Shown piece after piece: positions 51,443-59,759 of a DNA stretch of 64,000 nucleotides. The DNA comes from Magnetospira sp. QH-2. GTDB lineage: Bacteria; Pseudomonadota; Alphaproteobacteria; Rhodospirillales; Magnetospiraceae. The notes beneath the pieces were generated by a model. It saw only the letters and a program-made list of their open reading frames with translations, was not told the DNA's origin and did not search any database. Every line of letters begins with the position of its first letter. Position 1 is the stretch's first letter. The DNA lies in contig NZ_FO538765.1 in NCBI RefSeq assembly GCF_000968135.1, positions 1,193,819 through 1,257,818 of the forward strand. Direction: 5' to 3'. The translations under genes and the position numbers were made by a program.

Positions 51443-52141
51443 TCAGCCGCCTTTGGAAAGTGCCACGTCCACCGCCAGAATTTGTTCGGCTACGGAAATG
51501 GGGATCTCCGAGGTGATCTCCAGACCTCGGTCCTCAAACACATCGCTGCCCATATGCTCGAACTGCCAATCGCGAATGGCGCGGTCACGTTGTTCGACAA
51601 GCTTGGCGATTTGCGGCTGAAACAACTGCAGGATGGCGGTCAGCCAGATGTTCACCGGCCAGGAAGGAGGAACCATGTCCATCTCAAAGCGGTCGATCAT
51701 GGCGATCACATCCTCTGCGGCATACCAGTTTTCGGCGGTCACCCAGCGATTGGTGGTGAACAGCCCGATGGGGACGCCGGCATTATCCATGGAGATGGCG
51801 ATCAGGTGGCTCAGCTTGTCTTCGCGCTCGTCCATATAGGTCGCGTGGCTCTGTTCCACTGGCGCCATGCCCTTGGTCATGCCCGCAGCGCGCAGAAAGG
51901 TATGGAAGTGGCCATGCTCGCCGGTTCGATGGGCGTGATAGTAATACTGGCTGGCGCTGGCCGGGTCGAACACGTCGCCCGGCGGATAGTGATCATATTC
52001 GTAAAAGGTGCCCTGTCCCTTGAGCACCTCGCCGACAATGTTGTCGTCGGTTTTTTTTAGCACCCGCAGGCATTCGGTGATCCGGTCCCCAGCCTCGGCC
52101 ATGCGCTGTAGCCGGTCGCGGGGCAAGCCGTTGAGGTCCAT
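51443..52141 (-). CDS. His-rich conserved hypothetical protein
   Basis: A 232-residue, probably cytoplasmic protein. The notable motif is YYYHAHRTGEHGHFHTFLR near residue 70 with five His, suited to metal or haem binding, preceded by FYEYDHYPPGDVFDP. I do not recognise a characterised family. Start at MDLNGLPRD; the longer frame runs through the NPC-repeat gene in another phase and is not real. It follows the small NPC-repeat gene on the same strand, after a strong terminator. Confidence 0.7.
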   Translation of the reverse strand: MDLNGLPRDRLQRMAEAGDRITECLRVLKKTDDNIVGEVLKGQGTFYEYDHYPPGDVFDPASASQYYYHAHRTGEHGHFHTFLRAAGMTKGMAPVEQSHATYMDEREDKLSHLIAISMDNAGVPIGLFTTNRWVTAENWYAAEDVIAMIDRFEMDMVPPSWPVNIWLTAILQLFQPQIAKLVEQRDRAIRDWQFEHMGSDVFEDRGLEITSEIPISVAEQILAVDVALSKGG

Positions 52142-52198
52142 GAGGAGTCCTTTCCGCCTCGAATCGCCATTGAAATGAGTCCTGGCGGTCAGTGTAGC

Positions 52199-52228
52199 AA
52201 AAAAAACGGGCCGGCATGACCCGGCCCG
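52199..52228 (-). terminator. Strong terminator after small NPC-repeat gene
   Basis: Perfect 8-base stem CGGGCCGG/CCGGCCCG (52207-52228) with 6-base loop; on the minus strand it is followed by eight T residues. It lies 20 bases after the stop of the NPC-repeat gene and before the His-rich gene. Confidence 0.85.
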
Positions 52229-52248
52229 CTTGATTCCCGAAGCAAGGC

Positions 52249-52545
52249 TTACATGGGTTTGCAGGGATTCTTGGCGGCACAAGGGTTCTTGGCAGCACAG
52301 GGATTGTGCTTCGCCGCGCAAGGATTGCAGGGGTTGCACGGGTTGTACTTCTTCTTGGCGGCACAGGGATTGTGCTTGGCGGCACAAGGGCTGCAAGGAT
52401 TGTGCGCCTTTTTGGCCTTACAGGGGCTGCAATAGGCCAACTGCACAGGCATCTTGGCCTGGGCGGTGGGTAATGTATCGGTGGCGGCCGATCCGGCGAG
52501 AGCGGCGACACCGATGGCGGTGGCGGTGAGCGTTTCTTTGAACAT
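52249..52545 (-). CDS. Small exported Cys-rich NPC-repeat protein
   Basis: A 98-residue protein: signal peptide (MFKETLTATAIGVAALAGSA), then after VQLAYCSPCKAKK an array with eight Asn-Pro-Cys triplets and two SPC, mostly in the unit NPCAAK with Lys or His between. Half of the mature protein is repeat. Evenly spaced Cys with Lys/His suggests metal binding or covalent cross-linking in the periplasm. The same triplet array forms the N-terminus of the cytochrome P460-like protein upstream, so the two should act together. Confidence 0.75.
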   Translation of the reverse strand: MFKETLTATAIGVAALAGSAATDTLPTAQAKMPVQLAYCSPCKAKKAHNPCSPCAAKHNPCAAKKKYNPCNPCNPCAAKHNPCAAKNPCAAKNPCKPM

Positions 52546-52658
52546 GGAAAGTCCTCTTTGCAAGAAAAGTCAAAACGGTTTCAGGGGAACCCGGAAGGGG
52601 TACGGAAGGCCGTTTGTCGGTCTGTCCGGTTTTTGATCCCTCCGGGCGGTCTGTCGTG

Positions 52659-53645
52659 TTATTTGCGCACCTCTTCGGGCAGGAACATCAAGGAGTCCTG
52701 ATCCTCGGCCACGGCGCCATGGCATTCGTGGCAGAAGGCCATGCCCGGATCGTTTTTGGCCTTGGTCTTACCGAACACCGATCCGTCGGGCAGAATCATG
52801 GTGTAGCGCCAGTCATCGGTGGCCTTGTTGAAGCCCGATGCCATCTTCTCCATGACAAACAGCGGTCCGACGCCCACCTTGCCGTGGGGCGAGACGGTGA
52901 AGCTGTCCTTGGCGATGACCGTTCCAGCCGGGGCCTTGCCGATGTTCTCGTATTGGCGATAGGCCGCCGCGCCGGTCTTGTTGACCCAATTGTTGACGTA
53001 GCGATCGCCATGGGTGGCCGCCTGATAGGGGGCCGTGGCGACATTATCCCAGCCGGTGTAATTGACCACCGAAGCCTCGCCGGACCCGCCATAGGCAGCG
53101 CGCATTTCCGGCAAGATGCACTTGTAGGCAGCCTGGGCTTCGGCGTTGTTCAACTCCGGAACCTCGGCGGCTCCGCCACAGGGATTGCAAGGATTGGCCG
53201 GGCCGCAAGGGTTCGCTGCGGCACAGGGATTCTTGGCCGCGCCGCAAGGGTTCGCTGCGGCACAGGGATTCTTGGCCGCGCAAGGATTGCAGGGGTTTTT
53301 AGTCGCACAAGGATTGCAGGGGTTTTTGGTCGCGCAAGGATTGCAGGGATTCTTCGCCGCGCAGGGATTGCAGGGGTGGCAGGACCCATGGGCCTTGGCC
53401 AACCGCGGCACCACGCAATGCTTGGACCAGGCCCCACCCGCCGCCGCACAGGGATTACAGGGATTGCAGGGGTTTTTGGCCGCGCAGGGGTTACAGGGAT
53501 TGCAGGCGGCGAGTTGCACCCCGTTCGCCGACTTGGCCTGGGCGGGCGTGTTGGCGGTGGTCAAGGCGCCAAGGACAATGAATCCGGCGGCGGCCAAAAC
53601 CGGCAACGCGGTCGAGGCTTTAAGGGTCAGCGGAAATGGGTGCAC
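52659..53645 (-). CDS. Cytochrome P460-like protein with N-terminal NPC-repeat array
   Basis: A 328-residue exported protein. Signal peptide to about residue 37 (TPAQAKS), then about 110 residues holding 18 NPC triplets ([28 protein letters not shown] units), then a cytochrome P460-type domain (about 160-325; [20 protein letters not shown]) ending with a c-type haem site [19 protein letters not shown]460 proteins oxidise hydroxylamine or NO-related species, or act as haem proteins of unknown role. The fusion with Cys repeats is unusual. Lys for the P460 cross-link cannot be assigned by eye. Confidence 0.75.
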   Translation of the reverse strand: MHPFPLTLKASTALPVLAAAGFIVLGALTTANTPAQAKSANGVQLAACNPCNPCAAKNPCNPCNPCAAAGGAWSKHCVVPRLAKAHGSCHPCNPCAAKNPCNPCATKNPCNPCATKNPCNPCAAKNPCAAANPCGAAKNPCAAANPCGPANPCNPCGGAAEVPELNNAEAQAAYKCILPEMRAAYGGSGEASVVNYTGWDNVATAPYQAATHGDRYVNNWVNKTGAAAYRQYENIGKAPAGTVIAKDSFTVSPHGKVGVGPLFVMEKMASGFNKATDDWRYTMILPDGSVFGKTKAKNDPGMAFCHECHGAVAEDQDSLMFLPEEVRK

Positions 53646-54011
53646 GGAACTCTCCTACGGCATTGAAAAATGTAAATCTGATCTTCCGAGGATGGTCTTG
53701 TTGTGAATTAGTCGCAATTAACACTGCGTCACGGCTGCGTGAGGCGGCGTGAGGGGAAGAGAGGCTCCCATACACAAGACCGTCGGCGCCCGATCGCGCG
53801 AGAGATCCGCGAAAACAGGAAAATAAGCTTTATAAATCCAGATTAGCGGCATAAATATCATAATTATCGCCATAAATACCGATTGTGCCCCATTTTTGTT
53901 CTTGACGTGCGCCTCCTATGTTTGATATGCCGGTGAAAGTACGCCTCATGATGGGCTTGTGGGCCTTAATGGGGGGTGATGTCACAAACCATCAATGCAA
54001 AGGAGTTCCCC
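53646..54011. other. AT-rich intergenic region before toxin island
   Basis: 366 bases without a gene. The part 53820-53890 is notably AT-rich compared with the surroundings and includes ATAAATATCATAATTATCGCC. A possible promoter reading toward the island has TTGACG at 53902-53907 and a TGATAT-type -10 near 53923. GGAG at 54001-54005 precedes the ATG at 54012. The divergent P460-like gene must also start here. Confidence 0.4.
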
Positions 54012-54875
54012 ATGGGAAGCCTCAATAGCGCAATGCCAGACTCCGCCACCAAGGGCTCCAAGGGGGCCTCTTCGTCGGACAATTCCCTGTTTTCCTTCGG
54101 CGAAACGAGCCCAGCGCCCCGGCACCTCTTCCAGCCCCGCCCTTGCCCGCGCCGTCCCCGGACTTCGGCACGACGCCCGATTTCGGCGGCGGCTGTCATC
54201 TTATGGCTCGGACACCTCCCTGAGGGTGGGTCGCTGTTCGATGAGGTCCCAACCCTTCATCCTGAGCCCGTCGAAGGAGCCCCCGCGCCCTTGCCAGCGC
54301 CGACCCTTGCCGATCCCCTTGGCCAAGTCCGATGCGACCCCGACCCTCGGCGCCGATCCCACCGACCGCCAGACCCGGGCCTTCAACAAGCGCCAGGAGG
54401 CGGCCAACCTCAAGGCGGCCCGGGCCGATTCCGATGCCGCCTGGAAGTTCCATCAGGATAAGAAAGCCGCCGAGCAAAAAGCCGCCAGCCAGCGGATCCA
54501 GGCCCGCCGCCAGGCCAGGCCGCCGAACGCCAACAGGAGGCCCAGGCCCGCAAGACCCACCAGGCCCGCATGCAGGCCCAACAGGCCCAGGCAAAGCAGG
54601 CCCAAGCAACGCAGGCCCAGGCAACCCAGGCCCAGGCAACCCAGGCCCAACCCGGCTTCCTGGCCCGCAAGCTGGGCGTGACACCCGTGCGATCGGCGCC
54701 GCAACCGGCACCGCAACCCGCCATCCCGCGCAGGCCAGAGGAAACGCCCATCCGCGTCGAACAGGCCCTGGCCAAGAGCCCGCCACCACTCCAATCCGAT
54801 CCCGAGGATACCTGGGACGGCATGGCGCCGCCCAAGCCGGAGGAAATCCAAGCCATCCGCGACAAGCCGGTGGCC

Positions 54876-55145
54876 GCGCGCACCCATGCGGATCAGCGCC
54901 GCCTCCATTGGGCCGAGGATTACTGGACCAACGAGGATATCCAGACCGAAACCACCGCGTTCTACAAGCTCAACAGCGAAGTCGGCGCGCCCACGGGTCA
55001 TGCCACGGGCCATGCCCCCTTCGGCGCCGATGGCGCCCGCTCGGAAGACGCCAGGATCAACCGCCAGCGCGCCGACGATGTGATCAAGCGCCTCGGGCCC
55101 GATGCCGATCCGGACCATGTGCGCATGGTCGAGGCGCATTACGGC
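54876..55145 (+). repeat. 90-residue module, copy A
   Basis: Encodes ARTHADQRRLHWAEDYWTNE through GPDADPDHVRMVEAHYG. Nearly identical to copy B (57989-58258), shortened in copy C (58481-58687) and truncated in copy D (60381-60505). Likely a stalk or processing domain of the toxin family; no known fold recognised. Confidence 0.85.
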
Positions 55146-56087
55146 ATCGCCAACCCAGCCTCCGACGGCGGCGGCCTCTTGGGCGGTGACTGGGTCGACG
55201 CCCAAGGAAACTGGCACGACGATAAAGGCAATCGGATCGATCTGGAGTCCATCGGAACCAAGGGTCAAGCCGATGCGCCCAAGGTCCCGTTGATGGCCGC
55301 AGCTCAAGAACAGACACAAGGGACCGGACCGGCCACCGGCAACACGTCTTCCAGTTACCCCCATTCAGCGACAGGCTTTCAGCCCGCAAGCGCTACAGGC
55401 GCGCAGCCCTTTGTGACGAATTCGCAAACACAATCCTGGTCCGATATGGGGCAGGGAAAAGCCTACCAGCCGCCTGAAACCCAGGTGGCTCAGGCGAGTC
55501 CCCCGAATAGTCCCTTGCAGGCTCCGATTGCCCCCACGCAACCGCAATCACGGGCTGATAGAACATTTCAATCTTATCGAAAGAACTTGGCTCCAAGGGA
55601 AGGTGGTTATGCAAACCGCCCTCTCAGCGTTGACAAGGGTGGTCCTACTTTAAAGGGAATGTCGCAAAAAGCTTTGGACCAGTTCAGGCAAAATTCGAAA
55701 TGGAAACATCTGCCAAAGCAATCCAAGAATCTTACTAATGCTCAAATTGACCAGATATATCGGGTGGAATATTTTGATCGGCCTCAGCTCGACAAACTCG
55801 AGCAGGTACCCGGCCTTGCCCAAACAGCCCCACAATTAACAGAGCAGATCTTCGACGCAGGTGTCCAGCACGGGATCGAGGACGCGGGCAGATGGTTACA
55901 AGAGTCTCTTGATGAAGTACTTGGTACGGACCTTCGCGTGACAAATCCGAAAACAGGCCAAAAGAACTATGACGGAATTATCGGTTCTGGTACCCGAAAA
56001 ACTGTTGAACAGGCAGTGCAGGCGGGAAAAATCAAAGAAGTCAATAACCGAATTGCTGCTAAGAGTCGGACTCAGAAAGAAGCTTTC

Positions 56088-56977
56088 GAGTTCAATCTCT
56101 TGCTAGACGCCGGGTGAGCTGGCGTATACTGGCGATGGTAATCCAAGCGACGGCGCTTTCGATGGTCGCCTCGAAATCCTTGGCCAGTCTACGACACCGA
56201 CCGAGCCAAGCGAAGGTACGCTCCACGACCCAGCGCCGGGGTAGAACCTCGAAACCGTTTGCCGCATCGGAGCGCTTGATCACTTCAATGGTCCATTGTC
56301 CGATCTTTTCCAGCGCGCCGCGCAGCTTTTGTCCAGCATAGCCTCCGTCAGCGAAGACATGGCGTAGCCAAGGGAGGCGGCTGCGAAAGGAGGCGAGGAT
56401 CCCGGGAGCACCGTCGCGATCCTGGATATCCGCCTCGTGCACCATGACGGCAACCATGAAGCCTTCGGTATCGGTGACGATGTGACGCTTCCGGCCTTTG
56501 ATCTTCTTGCCTGCGTCAAAGCCCCGGGGGCCGCCGCTCTCCGTGGTTTTCACGCTCTGGCTGTCGATCACTCCGGCACTTGGGGAGGCCTCCCTGCCCA
56601 TCGCCTCGCGTGCCGCCATGACAAGATGATGATTGATCGTCGCCCACCGACCGTCGTCGCGCCAATCGTAAAAATATCCCTGTACCGTCGAATAGGGCGG
56701 AAAGCATTTCGGCAACAGTCGCCACTGACATCCACTCGCCGCGATATAGAGCAACGCATTGACAACCTCCCGCAAATCCGTCTCGCGTGGCCGACCCAAT
56801 CGGTTCGCCTCGGGTAAATGCGGCTCGATCCATTCCCATTCCTCTTGTGTCAGGTCGCTTGCATACCGGCTGTTGTTGCGCTCATACTTGGGACGAGTGG
56901 TCTCGGTCCACATCTTGTGTCTCCTTCATTGTTTGGTCACAACGATAGAATCACAAGTGACTGATTCCACTCAACTC
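56088..56977 (-). mobile_element. IS5-family insertion sequence
   Basis: About 890 bases. The transposase gene fills most of it. Proposed ends are GAGTT (56088) and its complement AACTC (ending 56977); a longer inverted repeat could not be confirmed by eye. The flanks (GCTTTC on the left, TTTTTCAG on the right) rejoin the muramidase reading frame, which supports the boundaries within a few bases. Confidence 0.75.
56092..56913 (-). CDS. IS5-family transposase
   Basis: A 273-residue DDE transposase. N-terminal DUF4096-type domain (EEWEWIEPHLPE, GRPRETDLREVVNALLYIAASGCQWRLLPKCFP), catalytic Asp residues in GVIDSQSVKTTE and VFADGGYAGQKL, and the Glu in RRWVVERTFAWLGRCRRL. Single intact frame, so the element may be active. 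Confidence 0.93.
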   Translation of the reverse strand: MWTETTRPKYERNNSRYASDLTQEEWEWIEPHLPEANRLGRPRETDLREVVNALLYIAASGCQWRLLPKCFPPYSTVQGYFYDWRDDGRWATINHHLVMAAREAMGREASPSAGVIDSQSVKTTESGGPRGFDAGKKIKGRKRHIVTDTEGFMVAVMVHEADIQDRDGAPGILASFRSRLPWLRHVFADGGYAGQKLRGALEKIGQWTIEVIKRSDAANGFEVLPRRWVVERTFAWLGRCRRLAKDFEATIESAVAWITIASIRQLTRRLARD

Positions 56978-57089
56978 TTTTTCAGCCAGCCTCTAAGAGG
57001 CTGGCATATATGAAAACACTGCCTGAATATCCTGGTAACCCAGGATGGCCAGGCCGAGCCCAGTATTTCGTCATTCCATGATAGCGTCT

Positions 57090-57569
57090 TCAATTAGGGC
57101 GAGAGGAAGAACCTCTTGCCCCATATTGATTTCTCTGGTGAATCACATCCTTTAAAATTTTCTCATAAATTTTGGATAATTGGTGTAATTGGGCGGAGTA
57201 ATACTGTGTTCCACATGATGGCATACAAGCATTGTTTTCATTATATAAATTCCAATAGAATTCAGTAAAAACCAAACGTATTGCTCTGAATTTAGCTCTC
57301 AATGAATCTTCATTTTCAACTCCTTGGTAGATGAATTCTAAAGAATTTCTTACGATTTCCTCTTCAAGGCACAAAACGGTCATAACAAACCCTTCCCTGG
57401 CTTCGTCAGTGGACCCTGATCGTAGCTGCTCGGATTTTCTCCAGCATGTCTTAATAGCCGTATCCGCATCTGGAATTGCCAAGGTTTCCGCCAACAACCG
57501 CGCAGGCAGAAACAAAAGGATAGTCAGGATGATGATTCCGATAGATTGGCCAATTCTAGAGAATCCCAT
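57090..57569 (-). CDS. Exported hypothetical protein, possible immunity factor
   Basis: A 159-residue protein beginning MGFSRIGQSIGIIILTILLF, a signal peptide ending near LLAETLA, then a helical mature part with Cys residues (TCWRKSEQL, VLCLEEEIV, NNACMPSCGTQ). The gene is AT-rich relative to the window, a sign of transfer. It lies convergent to the muramidase gene, and periplasmic helical proteins are typical inhibitors of secreted muramidases, so an immunity role is conceivable. Nothing in the sequence proves it. Confidence 0.55.
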   Translation of the reverse strand: MGFSRIGQSIGIIILTILLFLPARLLAETLAIPDADTAIKTCWRKSEQLRSGSTDEAREGFVMTVLCLEEEIVRNSLEFIYQGVENEDSLRAKFRAIRLVFTEFYWNLYNENNACMPSCGTQYYSAQLHQLSKIYEKILKDVIHQRNQYGARGSSSRPN

Positions 57570-57835
57570 TTTCAAACCTCCAAGACACCAGCTTCTCCCT
57601 TAGACTAGTATATTCCGTTCTATTGCTCGTATATAGGTCGCATGGAGGGACTGTAACGGATGGCGCAATCATGCGGAAGGGCAAGAGTATTTTAGCCCGA
57701 TTTCGTGGTGATATAAGGTTAAATGCCGCACATTGGTTACGGTGACGGATTACAGTAATGGCATGGACGCCCCCTTCGGCTTCGTGATGAGCCATACTGG
57801 AGGTTGTCAGCACTTTCCCGCACTGGGAGGGTCCA

Positions 57836-57988
57836 ATGCCTGAGATGACCACAGTTGGCCTGGATCTGGCCAAAACCGTCTTCCAATTTCATGGCGCCGA
57901 TGAGGCGGGCCGTCCGGTCTTGCGCAAGAAGCTGCGGCGCCCCCAGCTATAGGGTTATTTTTCCGGGCTTGAGCCCTGCCTGGTGGCC
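57836..57988 (+). mobile_element. IS110-type transposase N-terminal remnant
   Basis: The frame from 57836 gives MPEMTTVGLDLAKTVFQFHG, then AGRPVLRKKLRR, the RuvC-like start of an IS110 transposase, with a stop at 57950 and further homologous codons (YFSGLEPCLV) up to about 57988. There the sequence switches to toxin module copy B. The preceding 260 bases (57576-57835) contain no gene and probably include the left end of the element. Confidence 0.75.
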
Positions 57989-59758
57989 GAGCGCACCCAT
58001 GCGGATCAGCGCCGCCTCCATTGGGCCGAGGATTACTGGACCAACGAGGATATCCAGACCGAAACCACCGCGTTTTACAAGCTCAACAGCGAAGTCGGCG
58101 CGCCCACGGGCCATGCCACCGGCCATGCCCCCTTCGGCGCCGACAGCGCCCGTTCGGAAGACGCCCGGATCAACCGCCAGCGCGCCGATGATGTGATCAA
58201 GCGCCTCGGGCCCGATGCCGATCCGGACCATGTGCGCATGGTCGAGGCGCACTATGGGGTGGGGGAACCGGCCCGAGCGGTCTCCATGGATGAGCAGGGC
58301 AATCGGTATGATGCCCAGGGGAATCTGATTGATCAGAATACCGGGAACGATTCCATGCATAATGCAAGAACGCTGGAGTATGTTCCCGGCCGGGACGATA
58401 CGCCGCCCATAGACCTTCTCTATCGCCCCGGCGAAGATCCCGGCACCGGCATGCCGGTGGACACGAACGGCGGGAAGGGCGATATCCAGACCGAAACCGC
58501 GTTCTACAAGCTCAACAGCGAAGTCGGCGCGCCCACGGGCCATGCCACGGGCCATGCTCCCTTCGGCGCCGACAGCGCCCGTTCGGAAGACGCCCGGATC
58601 AACCGCCAACGCGCCGACCATGCTATCAAGAGCCTCGGGCCCGATGCCGATCCGGACCATGTGCGCCTGGTCGAGGCGCATTACGGCCTTTTGCCGAAAC
58701 AGGAATCACAAGATACCCTCGGCGGCACGGATGGAACTGACACCTTTGGGGGCGGGGATGGAGACGATAGCCTGATCGGCGGTTCCGGCCATGACGACTT
58801 GTCCGAGGGCTCCGAGGTCCCTAACGACCAGACTCAGCCAGCACCCACTCCCGAAGATGAGTCGTACTTCGACCGCAAAACCTACCGCCAAGCCATCGAG
58901 GAACAGCGGTTGGCCTCCTGGCTCGCCGGAGGGGGGCAGCGCATCGCCGACAACCTCTCCGAAGCCTATGACCAATGGGACCCGAAATGGTCTGATCTCT
59001 ACGAGATCCCGGGCTCCATGCTGAGGTCTTTCAGCAACGACATCAAAGACGCCATCGAGAACCCGGAGGACCCCTCGAAAACCCTGCCGCTGGCGCTCGA
59101 AGCAACGGGCCTCGGCGGCGCCTTCAGCCGCCTTCCCAAAGCCCTGCCGGACGGCGACGTGCTCGGCATGAGCGGTGGGCGCGGCACCTTCCAGGGGACG
59201 AAGAAGACCTGGACCCAACCCCGCGCGCCGCGCCCGGGCGAATGGGAGGCCCCGGACGGAGACCTGGACACGGGCGACATGGAGGTCATCGATCTGCTGA
59301 ACCAGGGCGGCTCCCGACCCGGCCAGCCCGCCACCGGCAACCGCAATCCCGGGGGGATTCATAACCCGGATGGCATAGGGGTTGCCCATGCGGATCGGCG
59401 GCATGTGGTCACTGAGGAATATCTGGACCACCGAATTCGAACAGATGAAAAATCAAAAGGGGTAGCGTCAACCTATATCAACCAGGACTTTGCCAACAAG
59501 GCTACGACGCCTGCGGTCAGGAATGACATGCACAAAGCGAAGCGTGGAAAACACGGTAAATACGAGATTGTCACGGATCTTAATATGACAATTGGATACG
59601 TAAAGGGCTCGAAAACCAAGCGGGGAGGGAACGGAGAAACAGTGTATATCCCCCACGGAAAACCCCAGCCAACCTCACGTGTAAAAGTAGTTTTTTCGCC
59701 CGACTCCTCTAGGGCTTATGGTGTTCATATCATAACATCCTACCCGGTGCTGCCTTAG
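57983..59758 (+). CDS. Polymorphic toxin-like protein with RTX-like repeats and RNase A-like C-terminal domain
   Basis: A 591-residue protein, likely 5'-truncated: it begins at an IS110 junction with module copy B (3-92), has copy C (167-235), then an RTX-like Asp/Gly stretch (GGGDGDDSLIGGSGHDDLSE, about 252-275), a helical middle (about 285-360), a Pro/Gly-rich hinge, and a C-terminal domain (about 466-591). This tip has HADRRHVVTEEYLDHRIRTD, STYINQDFANKA and a closing VHIITSYPV, matching the pattern of bacterial RNase A-like (CdiA-CT/BECR-type) toxins. The tip is AT-richer than the stalk. The next gene looks like its immunity protein. No export signal survives at the present start, so it may be a displaced cassette. 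Confidence 0.7.
   Translation: MAERTHADQRRLHWAEDYWTNEDIQTETTAFYKLNSEVGAPTGHATGHAPFGADSARSEDARINRQRADDVIKRLGPDADPDHVRMVEAHYGVGEPARAVSMDEQGNRYDAQGNLIDQNTGNDSMHNARTLEYVPGRDDTPPIDLLYRPGEDPGTGMPVDTNGGKGDIQTETAFYKLNSEVGAPTGHATGHAPFGADSARSEDARINRQRADHAIKSLGPDADPDHVRLVEAHYGLLPKQESQDTLGGTDGTDTFGGGDGDDSLIGGSGHDDLSEGSEVPNDQTQPAPTPEDESYFDRKTYRQAIEEQRLASWLAGGGQRIADNLSEAYDQWDPKWSDLYEIPGSMLRSFSNDIKDAIENPEDPSKTLPLALEATGLGGAFSRLPKALPDGDVLGMSGGRGTFQGTKKTWTQPRAPRPGEWEAPDGDLDTGDMEVIDLLNQGGSRPGQPATGNRNPGGIHNPDGIGVAHADRRHVVTEEYLDHRIRTDEKSKGVASTYINQDFANKATTPAVRNDMHKAKRGKHGKYEIVTDLNMTIGYVKGSKTKRGGNGETVYIPHGKPQPTSRVKVVFSPDSSRAYGVHIITSYPVLP
57989..58258 (+). repeat. 90-residue module, copy B
   Basis: Near-identical to copy A over its whole length (differences include Gly to Ser in FGADSARSED). 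It is joined to the IS110 remnant at a short GGTGGCC microhomology also present before copy A. Confidence 0.85.
58481..58687 (+). repeat. 90-residue module, copy C (N-terminally shortened)
   Basis: Starts at DIQTETAFYKLNSEVGAP, lacks one Thr and the first 20 or so residues of the module, and ends GPDADPDHVRLVEAHYG. Tandem with copy B within the same protein, separated by about 74 unrelated residues. Confidence 0.85.
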
Positions 59759-59759
59759 T

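Larger units (their letters stand above)
54012..57013 (+). pseudogene. Frameshifted, IS-interrupted polymorphic toxin-like protein with GH108 muramidase tip
   Basis: From the ATG at 54012 (GGAG before it) the frame gives GSLNSAMPDSATKGSKGASS, then a Pro-rich stretch continues in another frame from about 54116 and meets a stop at 54221; a repeat-like segment follows; TLGADPTDRQTRAFNKRQEA reads in a third frame; and a missing C near 54515 returns to the first frame (QAQ-rich coiled stretch, then one 90-residue module at 54876-55145). From about 55574 a GH108 muramidase domain follows (REGGYANRPLSVDKGG with the catalytic-type Glu, then a peptidoglycan-binding end). The last codons (FFSQPLRGWHI) appear after an IS5-type insertion. 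The muramidase part is AT-richer. An uninterrupted 515-codon frame remains at 54570-56117 and could still be translated. Confidence 0.7.

Noticed and set aside
52142-52396. N-terminal extension of the His-rich protein rich in Cys/Gln
   Set aside because: It is an out-of-phase reading of the NPC-repeat gene; the ATG at 52141 gives a clean start.
52253-53480. Short regularly spaced DNA repeats resembling a CRISPR array
   Set aside because: They are codon-level repeats of NPC units within two reading frames; spacers are not unique and no cas genes are present.
57556-57873. 105-codon minus-strand frame upstream of the AT-rich hypothetical gene
   Set aside because: It overlaps the IS110 remnant and lacks codon bias or motifs.
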